Positions 8,107-16,547 of a stretch of 64,000 nucleotides of DNA are shown here, in pieces. The position numbers were made by a program, and so were the translations under genes. This stretch comes from JBLIRR01 sp049472395 (GTDB taxonomy: Bacteria > SZUA-182 > DTGQ01 > JBLIRR01), in the NCBI GenBank assembly GCA_049472395.1, contig JBLIRR010000002.1, positions 266,913 through 330,912 on the forward strand. The letters run 5' to 3'. The notes below the pieces were generated by a model that saw nothing but the letters and a program-made list of their open reading frames with translations, was not told the origin of the DNA and ran no database searches. How positions within the stretch are numbered: the stretch's first letter is position 1; the number at the start of each line of letters is the position of its first letter.

Positions 8107-11100
8107 GTAATGTGCAAGAAAACGCGCGGTATACGAGGTATCCTTATTATGAAGAATCTCATGAGGAGATCCTTGTGCAACGATTCGTCCTCCCCCTTCG
8201 CCACCCTCCGGTCCAAGATCAATAATATAGTCTGCCTCCTTTATCACCTCAAGATTATGTTCTATAATCACAATGGTATTGCCTAAGTTGACAAGCTCCT
8301 GGAAAACGTGGAGCAATTTTTCAATATCAGCAAGGTGCAGGCCGGTCGTTGGTTCATCGAGTATGTACATTGTTTTACCCCGTGAAACCTTGCATAATTC
8401 ATACGCAAGCTTAATTCTTTGGGCCTCACCGCCGGAGAGGGTAGTGCTCGGCTGTCCTATCTGTAAATAACCGAGGCCTATATCCGTGAGAAGTTTTAAT
8501 GGACGGGAGATATGAGGGATTGCAGAAAAAAAATTCAAGCCCTCTTCTATCGAGAGATTAAGGATGTGTGCAATATTTTTCCCATTATAGGTTACTTCCA
8601 GGGTTTCTTCATTAAACCGCTGTCCTCCACATACGTCACACGTGATATAGACGTCGGGCAGGAAGCTCATCTCCTCTTTTGTCCTGCCCACCCCACTGCA
8701 TGCCTCACATCGGCCGCTTTTCACATTGAAAGAGAATCTGCCAGGAGTGTATCCGCGTATTCGTGCCTGGGGCAATGTGGCAAATAATTTACGAATGTGG
8801 TCATAGAAACCGATATAGGTGCCGGGTGTTGAGCGGGGAGTTTTCCCGATCGGGGTATGATCAACCTCAAGTATACGATCGAGAAAGCGCCATCCATGTA
8901 TCTTTTTACATATATTCCGAGGGATTTCCTTTTTATCCAGCAGGGCCTTCAGTCCTTTTTGCACCGTTTCCCGCAAAAGCGTGCTTTTACCTGATCCTGA
9001 TACACCAGTAATACAGACTAATGTGCCGAGAGGAATCGACACATCAATATCCTTAAGATTGAACAAGGAAGCCTCTTCAATCTTCAACCATCGATCCTCC
9101 TTTGCCGTGCGCAGTCGAGAGCTAATATGGCGGCGCTCAACTAATCTGAGCCATTTGCCCGTCACCGATGAGTTCGATTTCTTGATTTCATCAAATGTCC
9201 CCTTCGCAATCACCTCCCCACCCCGTCCTCCTGCACCAGGACCAAGATCAAGTATATAGTCTGCCCGTTTAATAGTCTCTTCATCATGCTCTACAATTAT
9301 GACACTGTTTCCATGGTTTTTAAGCTGAGCGAGGGAATCGAGAAGCATCTCATTATCTCGTGGATGAAGCCCGATTGTTGGCTCGTCCAAAATATAACAT
9401 ACACCGCGGAGATTTGATCCGAGTTGGGCGGCAAGACGAATCCTTTGGCTTTCACCACCTGATAATGTATCTCCCCGCCGGTTAAGAGTCAGATAAGGAA
9501 GGCCAACCCTCTGCAGGAATTCCAAACGTGTCAGTATTTCAGGCATAAGAAGATGTGCGATGGTGTGGTCCCGTTTTGACAAAGAAAGTGAGGGGAAAAA
9601 TTTTTTTGCCTCTTCAACACTGAGGGCTGTCATATCCGCAATCGTATAACCGGCAATCTTTACCAGAAGCGCCAGCTCATTTAATCTCTTCCCCTCACAG
9701 TGCGAACACACCTGCCCATTTTCAGGTGAGAACCCGAGACCATTACACGCAGGGCATGCTCCATAACGGCTATTAAATGAGAAAAATCGTGGATCAAGCT
9801 CTTCAAACACTGTTTCGCATTGAGGGCAGTATCCTTTCCTGTTAAAGGCCTCTTCTTTTCCACTCTGCCTATCGACAGCATAAAATATACCCCTTCCTTC
9901 CATAAGTACCATCTCGATAATTTTCTTTATCTCTGCCTCTTTCATTGAGGCAACCTTTATTTCATTAATTACAAGATCGATGGAATGTTCCTTATATCGC
10001 TCAAGTACAATCGGTCCTCCAAGGTCGACGAAGGTGCCGTCAACTCGTGCCTTCGTAAATCCACGTTTAGCAGCAATCTCAAATACCTCTTTATAGGTCC
10101 CCTTGCGATGTGTCACCTTCGGAACAAGAAGCATAATCTCACGGTCCTCGTATACTGTCATTATTCGTTCCATTATTTCTGCATCAGAACGGGTGCGAAT
10201 AGGTCTTTTGCAGCGGCAATACTGTACTCCCGTCTTACAGAAAAGAAGCCGCAGGTAGTGATATATTTCGGTAATAGTTGCTACTGTAGAACGACTGCGC
10301 AACGGATTCATGCGTTGCTCAATTGCAACCGTCGGAGGTATCCCTGTAATAAGATCAATATCAGGCCGTTCCATGATTTTAATATACTGGCGTATATAGG
10401 TAGGAAGACTCTCTATATAACGTCGCTGCCCCTCGGAAAAGAGAACGTCAAAGGCGAGTGTCGACTTTCCTGAACCACTAATTCCCGTTATAACAAGCAG
10501 TTGATCACGAGGAATACTGACGGTAATGTCCTTGAGATTATGCTCTCGTGCTCCCTTTATGCGTATAGTCTCATCCTTCTCCTCTGGAATCCATAAGGGA
10601 GGAGAAGGCGACGCAACTCGCGGAGAAGATGAAGCCTTTAAATAGCGCTGTAAAAACTTTCCCGTATATGACCCCTCTGCATGAGCGACCTGTTCGGGTG
10701 TCCCTTGAGTGATTATCTCTCCCCCCTTCTCTCCGCCTTCCGGACCTAAGTCTATAACAAAATCTGCACATTTTACCACCTCCATATTATGTTCTATAAC
10801 CAACAAAGAGTGTCCGGCATGAATGAGTTTTTCAAAGGTGGTGAGCAATTGCCTGACATCCTCAAGATGAAGACCCGTTGTGGGCTCATCAAGTATAAAG
10901 AAAGATCTCGGGCACGTTCCTCCCAATAGATACTTAGCCAGTTTAAGTCGTTGAGATTCCCCGCCGGAAAGGGTATTTAAAGGCTGGCCCAGGCGAAGAT
11001 ACCCCAGCCCAATATCGATCATGGGCTGGAGTATATTCACTAAGGCAGAAAGGGGTGAAAAAAATATCTGAGCCTCAGAGAATGTCATTGATAAAATATC

Positions 11101-13380
11101 ACTGATATTCTTATTTTTATAAGTAACCTCAAGGACCTGCTTTTTGTAACGCGTACCATTACAATCAGGGCAGGTGATAAAGACATCCGATAGAAACTGC
11201 ATCTCTACCTTTTCAAAACCATTTCCCTGACAGGTAGCACATCTGCCTTCTGCCAGATTAAAGGAAAACATCCCCGATTTATAGCCACGTTTCAGGGAAA
11301 GGGGCGTCTTTGCAAAAAGGTCACGAATCGGGCTAAAACCCCCTATATAGCTCACAGGATTCGAACGGGGCGTTTTCCCTATCTGTTTCTGATCAATTAA
11401 GATCACATCCTTTATATGCCTTAATCCTTCCATGGTCTCATATATCCCCGGTCGTTCACCAGTCGCTCCCTTTTCGTGTTTGATACCTTTATAAAGGATA
11501 TCTTCAGCAAGCGTGCTCTTACCAGATCCGGAGACACCCGTGAGGCATGTCATAACCCCGAGGGGCAGGGTAACGGATATATTTTTGAGGTTATGCTCCC
11601 GACATCCCGTAACCCTGAGCGATGGACCTTTATAGGGGTCCCTTCGATGCAGGGGGGTAGGGATGTGTAATTTTTGAGAAATATAGTCAATAGTCTTTGA
11701 ATGCAATGCCTTTGAATCTTTAAGAGATTCTGTGTCTGATAAGGGACCGAAATACATTATATTCCCTCCTGATTCACCTGCTCCCGGCCCTAAATCAAGC
11801 AGATAATCACTTCCGGCAATGACCTCAAGATCATGTTCCACAACTATCACGGTATTATGTCGTGCCAGGGTTTTCAGTATAGTAACCAGACGGTGGCTGT
11901 CTCGGGGATGAAGACCGATGGATGGTTCATCAAGAATGTAGAGTGTGTTCACAAGAGAAGACCCAAGTGCTTTTGTAAGGCTGACCCGCTGTACTTCCCC
12001 ACCGGATAGGGTACGGGATTGACGGTCGAGTGTCAGATACGAGAGGCCTACTTCATTGAGATATGTGAGACGGCTGATTATCTCCTGTAAGATCATCTGT
12101 GATGCGTCATCAAGATTTGTCCCATGCAGATTGTGAAAAAAATCATACGCCTCGCCAATAGACAGAGCATATATCTCGCCAATATGTAATCCATTAATTT
12201 TATAAAGGAGTGATTCTGCCTTAAACCGTGTGCCGTTGCATGCAGGGCAGGTAAAATAGCCCCTGTAGCGAGAGAGAAAAACGCGTATATGCATCTTATA
12301 GGATTTACTCTCTATATAATTAAAAAAACCACGGATACCATAAAAGGCGCCGGTGCCTTCTTTAATTGCCCGCTGTTGCCACTCTTCTAAATTTTTGAAA
12401 GGAATAGAGGTGGGAATGGTATTCTGCCTGCAAAAATGCATAAGATCATGATATTCAGGATGATTTTTCCCCCATGGTTTAATCGCCCCCTTTTCTAACG
12501 AGAGGTGTGGATCAGGTATCACTTGATCCATATCAATATCAATTATACGGCCAAATCCGCGGCAGGAAGGACATGCCCCCAATGGACTATTAAAAGAAAA
12601 AAGATTTGGGATCGGTTCTTTGAAATAGATATCACAATAAGGGCAGTGAAGATGGGTACTGAATCTCAAGGTTTTATCGGGTGTAAAAAAAGCGCGAATA
12701 TGTCCTTTCCCGAATCGTAATGCTTGCTCTATTGAATCAATGACCCGGCTTTTCTGGACGGTTTTTAAAGTAAACCTGTCTACTACTACCGAGAGTTCAT
12801 CAAAATCAGAGCTAATAGTATCGAGAGGGACAATATCCCCTTTTTTCATGACTCTATGAAATCCTTGGCGCTGAAGTTCCTGTTTCACTATAGAAGGATC
12901 AAAATTTCCGTTCGGATAAGGAAAGGCTAAAATTACCATTTTTTCAGGCTCTTCCTGACAAAGGATTTCCCAAATGGTGGAAGGGGTATCTTTTATTACC
13001 TTTTGTGTACATCGGGGGCAATATAATATTCCTATACGTGCAAAAAGGAGCTTTGTAAAATCAGTGAGTTCTGTGATCGATCCAACAGTGGAGCGAGATG
13101 TCCGTATAGGATTTTTTTGCTCAATCGCAATAGAGGGAGGTATGCCCTCTATTTTTTCAACGTCAGGCTTATCCATCCGGTCCATAAACTGTCGCGCATA
13201 GGGGGAAAAGGTTTCAATATAACGGCGCTGTCCTTCAGCATATAATGTATCAAAGGCAAAACTTGATTTTCCGGAGCCGCTTACACCGGTAACAACGGTA
13301 ATCCGGTTTAACGGAATATCAATATCAAAGCCTTTGAGATTATTTTGGCGCGCACCAATAACTTTTATATAGTTCTGCAG
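8077..13380 (-). CDS. uvrA: double-length UvrA excinuclease subunit (four ABC ATPase domains)
   Basis: UvrA is the damage-recognition ATPase of nucleotide excision repair. Here two complete UvrA units are fused in one chain of about 1,767 residues; ordinary UvrA has about 940. Four Walker A motifs (VSGSGKS, VSGSGKS, ISGSGKS, VSGSGKS, near residues 32, 617, 965 and 1457) and four LSGGE signatures are present. Zinc CxxC pairs occur in both halves (CPSCRGFG, CATCQGNG, CPACNGLG, CEACSGVG). The first Walker A lies upstream of the first in-frame ATG at 13185, so translation must begin earlier. The frame is open back to a TGA at about 13411 without any ATG, GTG or TTG. I chose CTG at 13380, 10 bases after AAGGAAGGAG. 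A lost base near an out-of-frame ATG at 13390 is the alternative. Confidence 0.9.
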   Translation of the reverse strand: MQNYIKVIGARQNNLKGFDIDIPLNRITVVTGVSGSGKSSFAFDTLYAEGQRRYIETFSPYARQFMDRMDKPDVEKIEGIPPSIAIEQKNPIRTSRSTVGSITELTDFTKLLFARIGILYCPRCTQKVIKDTPSTIWEILCQEEPEKMVILAFPYPNGNFDPSIVKQELQRQGFHRVMKKGDIVPLDTISSDFDELSVVVDRFTLKTVQKSRVIDSIEQALRFGKGHIRAFFTPDKTLRFSTHLHCPYCDIYFKEPIPNLFSFNSPLGACPSCRGFGRIIDIDMDQVIPDPHLSLEKGAIKPWGKNHPEYHDLMHFCRQNTIPTSIPFKNLEEWQQRAIKEGTGAFYGIRGFFNYIESKSYKMHIRVFLSRYRGYFTCPACNGTRFKAESLLYKINGLHIGEIYALSIGEAYDFFHNLHGTNLDDASQMILQEIISRLTYLNEVGLSYLTLDRQSRTLSGGEVQRVSLTKALGSSLVNTLYILDEPSIGLHPRDSHRLVTILKTLARHNTVIVVEHDLEVIAGSDYLLDLGPGAGESGGNIMYFGPLSDTESLKDSKALHSKTIDYISQKLHIPTPLHRRDPYKGPSLRVTGCREHNLKNISVTLPLGVMTCLTGVSGSGKSTLAEDILYKGIKHEKGATGERPGIYETMEGLRHIKDVILIDQKQIGKTPRSNPVSYIGGFSPIRDLFAKTPLSLKRGYKSGMFSFNLAEGRCATCQGNGFEKVEMQFLSDVFITCPDCNGTRYKKQVLEVTYKNKNISDILSMTFSEAQIFFSPLSALVNILQPMIDIGLGYLRLGQPLNTLSGGESQRLKLAKYLLGGTCPRSFFILDEPTTGLHLEDVRQLLTTFEKLIHAGHSLLVIEHNMEVVKCADFVIDLGPEGGEKGGEIITQGTPEQVAHAEGSYTGKFLQRYLKASSSPRVASPSPPLWIPEEKDETIRIKGAREHNLKDITVSIPRDQLLVITGISGSGKSTLAFDVLFSEGQRRYIESLPTYIRQYIKIMERPDIDLITGIPPTVAIEQRMNPLRSRSTVATITEIYHYLRLLFCKTGVQYCRCKRPIRTRSDAEIMERIMTVYEDREIMLLVPKVTHRKGTYKEVFEIAAKRGFTKARVDGTFVDLGGPIVLERYKEHSIDLVINEIKVASMKEAEIKKIIEMVLMEGRGIFYAVDRQSGKEEAFNRKGYCPQCETVFEELDPRFFSFNSRYGACPACNGLGFSPENGQVCSHCEGKRLNELALLVKIAGYTIADMTALSVEEAKKFFPSLSLSKRDHTIAHLLMPEILTRLEFLQRVGLPYLTLNRRGDTLSGGESQRIRLAAQLGSNLRGVCYILDEPTIGLHPRDNEMLLDSLAQLKNHGNSVIIVEHDEETIKRADYILDLGPGAGGRGGEVIAKGTFDEIKKSNSSVTGKWLRLVERRHISSRLRTAKEDRWLKIEEASLFNLKDIDVSIPLGTLVCITGVSGSGKSTLLRETVQKGLKALLDKKEIPRNICKKIHGWRFLDRILEVDHTPIGKTPRSTPGTYIGFYDHIRKLFATLPQARIRGYTPGRFSFNVKSGRCEACSGVGRTKEEMSFLPDVYITCDVCGGQRFNEETLEVTYNGKNIAHILNLSIEEGLNFFSAIPHISRPLKLLTDIGLGYLQIGQPSTTLSGGEAQRIKLAYELCKVSRGKTMYILDEPTTGLHLADIEKLLHVFQELVNLGNTIVIIEHNLEVIKEADYIIDLGPEGGEGGGRIVAQGSPHEILHNKDTSYTARFLAHYLGAHSDIAL

Positions 13381-13390
13381 AGTGACACAT

Positions 13391-13400
13391 CTCCTTCCTT
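13391..13400 (-). promoter_or_regulatory. strong ribosome binding site before uvrA without a canonical start codon
   Basis: The minus strand reads AAGGAAGGAG. The next ATG (13390) directly abuts it and is in the wrong frame, giving only a 16-codon ORF. The in-frame codon at a normal distance is CTG at 13380. This site decides the uvrA start proposed here. Confidence 0.6.
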
Positions 13401-13464
13401 TATGAATTCAGGCATATAGTATAATCGCATACCTATCCTGACTTCAAGATGCTTCACGCGCAAT

Positions 13465-13540
13465 CCAGGGCGATCGCATGAAAAAATAAAATCCTATGCA
13501 ATTAACTATGCCCAACACGGGCATAATGTGGAGTTTTTAA
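13465..13540 (+). mobile_element. truncated copy of the MITE-like element found at 51989
   Basis: The left end CCAGGGCGATCGCATGAA differs from the left end of the 51989 element at two positions. The following core (ATGCAATTAACTATGCCCAA, then GGGCATAATGTGGAGTTTTT) also matches with few changes. The right inverted end is missing: similarity stops at about 13540, where an unrelated palindrome begins. Confidence 0.65.
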
Positions 13541-13544
13541 ATTC

Positions 13545-13609
13545 ACCACAGAGAGCACAGAGGACACGGAGATTCTTACTCACTCTGTGATCTCAGTGTC
13601 CTTTGTGGT
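13545..13609. repeat. imperfect inverted repeat (ACCACAGA...TTTGTGGT type)
   Basis: The left arm 13545-13572 contains ACCACAGAG and AGGACACGGAGA; the right arm 13591-13609 reads TCTCAGTGTCCTTTGTGGT. The arms pair except for a 9-base insertion in the left arm and one mismatch. Sequences of this kind are scattered in many environmental bacterial genomes. Confidence 0.7.
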
Positions 13610-13649
13610 AAAATAATAATCCCCGTGAGTGCCTTTCCAGGTATATTTG

Positions 13650-13712
13650 TTGACAGGATAACAGGATTGACTAGATAAATTTTAAATCCTGTGTATCCTG
13701 TTATCCTGTCAA
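13650..13712. repeat. perfect 18-bp inverted repeat around a 27-base loop
   Basis: TTGACAGGATAACAGGAT (13650-13667) is exactly mirrored by ATCCTGTTATCCTGTCAA (13695-13712). It is a REP-like palindrome; there is no downstream T-run, so it is not a classical terminator. Confidence 0.8.
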
Positions 13713-13827
13713 ATATTTTCTTAAAGTTCTTTCTGGATAAAAACAACTTAGTGCATATACACTTTGAACTCTGAACCTGTGAACGAATACTCAAAATTTT
13801 TCATGAGATTCCCGTGGGGGTTGGGTC

Positions 13828-13855
13828 TTGACATTTGTGCCAAATTATGTATTAA
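13828..13855 (+). promoter_or_regulatory. candidate sigma-70 promoter for gap
   Basis: TTGACA is followed after 16 bases by TATTAA. The predicted start is about 80 bases upstream of the gap ATG at 13941, which has AAGGAG at a good distance. The -10 box is imperfect. Confidence 0.45.
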
Positions 13856-13940
13856 TACTACGATTAAAATTTTAGAAGTTTACTAAACTGACTATTATAT
13901 ACGTTTAACCTACATCTATTAAAGTAAGGAGTAGTGAGGC

Positions 13941-14948
13941 ATGGCAATAAGAATAGCAATTAACGGCTTTGGAAGAATCGGACGGTTAGTTTTTCGTGCC
14001 GGTATTAATAATCCAAATTATGAATTTATCGCTATCAATGACCTTGTACCTGCAGCAAATCTGGCCTATTTATTAAAATATGATTCTACCCATGGAACAT
14101 TTGCGGGAGATATATCGCATGAAGGGGAGAGCATCATTGTAAATGGGAAACACGTCCGTGTCTGTTCTGAAAAGGATCCGCAAAATCTTCCCTGGCGGGA
14201 ATTAAATGTGGATTATGTTGTGGAATCAACCGGATTATTTACCACTGCGGAAGGAGCTCAGAAGCATTTGACAGCAGGGGCCAGAAGGGTCGTGATTTCA
14301 GCTCCTGCCAAGGGAGATATTACCACCATTGTGATGGGAGTCAATGAATCTTCATACGATCCAGCAAGAGACTCCATTGTATCCAATGCGTCGTGCACAA
14401 CCAATTGCCTGGCACCCATTGTCAAAGTACTGCTTGATAATTTCGGTATTGAAGAGGGCTTAATGACCACTATACATTCCGTTACCGCTACTCAACCTAC
14501 CATTGACGGGCCTTCTAAAAAGGATATGCGTGGTGGGAGAGGAGCAGGTCAGAATATCATCCCTGCGTCAACGGGAGCAGCAAAAGCGGTTGGTCTTTGC
14601 ATTCCTGAGATCAAAGGTAAATTGACCGGTATGGCTTTTCGAATCCCGACACCAGATGTATCGGTTGTTGATCTCACAGTTAAGCTTTCCAGGGAAACAA
14701 GCCTTAACGGGATAAATGCGGCGATGAAGGGGGCTTCGGAAAATGAATTAAAAAATATTCTAGGGTACACTGAAGATCCCGTTGTCTCTTCTGATTTTAT
14801 TGGGTGCCCCTTATCCTCGATATATGATGCGAATGCAGGTATTCAGCTCTCTGCAAAATTTTATAAGCTCGTCTCATGGTATGACAATGAGATGGGATAC
14901 TCAAATCGTGTATTAGATCTTATTTATTATATGGCCCAGAGGGGTTAA
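13941..14948 (+). CDS. gap: glyceraldehyde-3-phosphate dehydrogenase
   Basis: This 335-residue glycolytic enzyme oxidises and phosphorylates glyceraldehyde-3-phosphate with NAD(P)+. The N-terminal INGFGRIGR nucleotide-binding motif is intact. The catalytic Cys is in SNASCTTNCLAP near residue 153, and the substrate-binding stretch THSVTATQPTIDGPSKKDMR and the C-terminal WYDNEMGYSNR are present. Length is normal. The gene is monocistronic, with a promoter candidate upstream and a perfect 14-bp hairpin directly after the stop. Confidence 0.97.
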   Translation: MAIRIAINGFGRIGRLVFRAGINNPNYEFIAINDLVPAANLAYLLKYDSTHGTFAGDISHEGESIIVNGKHVRVCSEKDPQNLPWRELNVDYVVESTGLFTTAEGAQKHLTAGARRVVISAPAKGDITTIVMGVNESSYDPARDSIVSNASCTTNCLAPIVKVLLDNFGIEEGLMTTIHSVTATQPTIDGPSKKDMRGGRGAGQNIIPASTGAAKAVGLCIPEIKGKLTGMAFRIPTPDVSVVDLTVKLSRETSLNGINAAMKGASENELKNILGYTEDPVVSSDFIGCPLSSIYDANAGIQLSAKFYKLVSWYDNEMGYSNRVLDLIYYMAQRG

Positions 14949-14954
14949 TGTATC

Positions 14955-14987
14955 GAACGTGCCTAAAATATACTTTTAGGCACGTTC
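14955..14987. terminator. bidirectional hairpin terminator between gap and the exported repeat protein
   Basis: A perfect 14-bp stem, GAACGTGCCTAAAA with TTTTAGGCACGTTC, encloses a 5-base loop (14969-14973). The A and T tracts are inside the stem, so a U-rich tail is only partly present on each strand. The position between two convergent genes supports termination for both. Confidence 0.75.
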
Positions 14988-14998
14988 TTACTTACTTC

Positions 14999-16135
14999 CT
15001 AGCTTTTTGAGAGGCTTATAGTCCCAGATTCCTTTATTTGACCGGTAGTGTCACGTACTGAATAGGTACCGCTCATATAGTTGCCTGATATATCTGCTAT
15101 TATTGTCAGAGTATATACACTGCTCCCACTCGGCATGTTTCCGGTAATATTGACGGTGCCTTCATTTATTGTTCCGGTGACATTGGATTGAAGCTTGGGT
15201 GATCCATCGAGACTTACGAAGGATACCATAGTTTGGGAGGTAATCTGGGTTCCCGATTGAACAAAGGAAATTGTCACCGTCCCACTATTTACTGTACCAT
15301 TGTCTTGATTAAACCATGTGCCTGTCCAATTTCCGGAGAGATTTTGTTGCACGACCGGATTGAATGGATTCGCTGTGGTCACGGGATTATAGGGATTAAC
15401 CGGGGTATAGGAGGTAAAAGGATTAATGGACGGAACTGTTTGTTGCCCCATCGGCAATCCTAAAGAGGGGATTCCATACATTAGATTAAACCAAGGATCA
15501 TTGTATAATGATGAAGCTGGCACATAAGGATAGGAGGGAGTGGTTGTAAGGGTTGTGAGCAAACTTAATAAAGAGGTTGTTGTGTTTATTAACTGATTTT
15601 GTAAATTAAAAGGAGAGTAAAATGAAGGATCCATTCCGAAAGTTGGCAGGCCAGATCCCAAATAATTATAGCCTGAGAATAACGAAGAATTATAATTGCT
15701 TAACAGAGGGTATGATGTGGTGAACGGATAACTATAATTTGATGGTGTGAGATACGAGCTAAACGGATACGTTGACAAATAATTAGAACCTGTCAGGTAG
15801 TTGCTTGTAGGATACGCCGAAAGATAGCTTGATGTTGTAGGATATGCGTTTCCCGGATAATACGATGAAAGATAGCTTGATGTTGTGGGATATGTGCTTC
15901 CCGGATAATATGATGAGAGATAGCTTGATGTTATAGGGTACGCTGTAGTAGTCGGTGTGGTATAAGCGTAATTGGTTGTTGGATAGGTAGTAGAATAGGT
16001 CGGATAAGAACTGGTCGTTGTCGAATAACTGCTGGTAAAGGGGAAAGAGGTATATTGCGCTGTCAATGAAGAACAGAAAAGAAATATTATAATATAGAAA
16101 ATAATAAAAATAAAAATATAATTTTTAAAATACAT
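14999..16135 (-). CDS. exported Ser/Thr/Tyr/Pro-rich repeat protein
   Basis: I do not recognise a family for this protein of about 378 residues. A hydrophobic N-terminal signal sequence ends near CSSLTAQ. A long low-complexity part of about 200 residues follows, made of Ser, Thr, Tyr and Pro with almost no charge, including three copies of a 16-residue unit of the form YPTTSSYLSSYYPGST. A Pro/Asn-rich linker follows, and the last 110 residues look like a beta-sandwich or lipocalin-like domain (LSGNWTGTW at its start). The start at 16135 is preferred over 16147 because GAGGGG precedes it. Surface, fibre or adhesive function is possible but unproven. It ends in the hairpin shared with gap. Confidence 0.75.
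   Translation of the reverse strand: MYFKNYIFIFIIFYIIIFLFCSSLTAQYTSFPFTSSYSTTTSSYPTYSTTYPTTNYAYTTPTTTAYPITSSYLSSYYPGSTYPTTSSYLSSYYPGNAYPTTSSYLSAYPTSNYLTGSNYLSTYPFSSYLTPSNYSYPFTTSYPLLSNYNSSLFSGYNYLGSGLPTFGMDPSFYSPFNLQNQLINTTTSLLSLLTTLTTTPSYPYVPASSLYNDPWFNLMYGIPSLGLPMGQQTVPSINPFTSYTPVNPYNPVTTANPFNPVVQQNLSGNWTGTWFNQDNGTVNSGTVTISFVQSGTQITSQTMVSFVSLDGSPKLQSNVTGTINEGTVNITGNMPSGSSVYTLTIIADISGNYMSGTYSVRDTTGQIKESGTISLSKS
15823..15950 (-). repeat. 48-bp tandem repeat inside the exported protein gene
   Basis: GATAGCTTGATGTT recurs at 15823, 15871 and 15919, exactly 48 bases apart, with only a few changes in between. Each unit encodes 16 residues, so copy number could vary without breaking the frame. 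Confidence 0.85.
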
Positions 16136-16547
16136 AAGGCCCCTCATTTCAACCTGGTTTACGTTCTCTTTACTCTATAGTTTGTTGTATAAAATTTACT
16201 CAATAAATCATTTATAAAAGAGATAAGCAAGATGCAGGCCATTTTGAAAAAATGGGGAATGACTGATAAGAACCAATTCTTAACTTCTTTTCGGGATGAA
16301 CAGAGTAAATTTATGAAAAAAATTTCATAGTAGAATATTTTTTTCACTTTGCTCTATCGGGAATAATTATCAAATTTAATTTTCAACACATATCACATAT
16401 CACATATAGAGAGGAATACAAAAGTCAAAATTGGAATCGATGGGCTTGCTCATTCGTGCTTTACATTGTATACTACAACATATGTGGAGTATAAGTGGAT
16501 AAATATGGTATACATTCAAGTACTATCGCAGAAGGTCAAGGAGCAAT
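16136..16547. other. intergenic region between divergent exported-protein gene and secA
   Basis: About 410 bases of AT-rich sequence. I see the secA promoter candidate at 16446, a small CCATTTT/AAAATGG hairpin at 16239-16255 and a short direct repeat of ATATCAC at about 16387. No coding sequence is convincing. Confidence 0.6.
16446..16474 (+). promoter_or_regulatory. candidate secA promoter
   Basis: TTGCTC and TATACT are separated by 17 bases. The predicted start lies about 65 bases before the secA ATG, which has an AAGGAG site. The -35 box is only a partial match. Confidence 0.4.

Larger units (their letters stand above)
13381..13940. other. 560-base intergenic region rich in repeats
   Basis: No gene is supported between uvrA and gap. 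The stretch holds a truncated copy of a MITE-like element (13465-13540), two inverted repeats of the dispersed environmental-genome type (13545-13609 and 13650-13712) and a gap promoter. It looks like an accumulation site for small mobile or palindromic sequences. Confidence 0.7.

Noticed and set aside
9985..10473. 162-codon open frame on the plus strand inside uvrA
   Set aside because: It is antisense to conserved UvrA motifs and its product has no recognisable features.
13650..13712. Inverted repeat as a transcription terminator
   Set aside because: There is no T run after the stem and the loop is long; a REP-like repeat is more likely.
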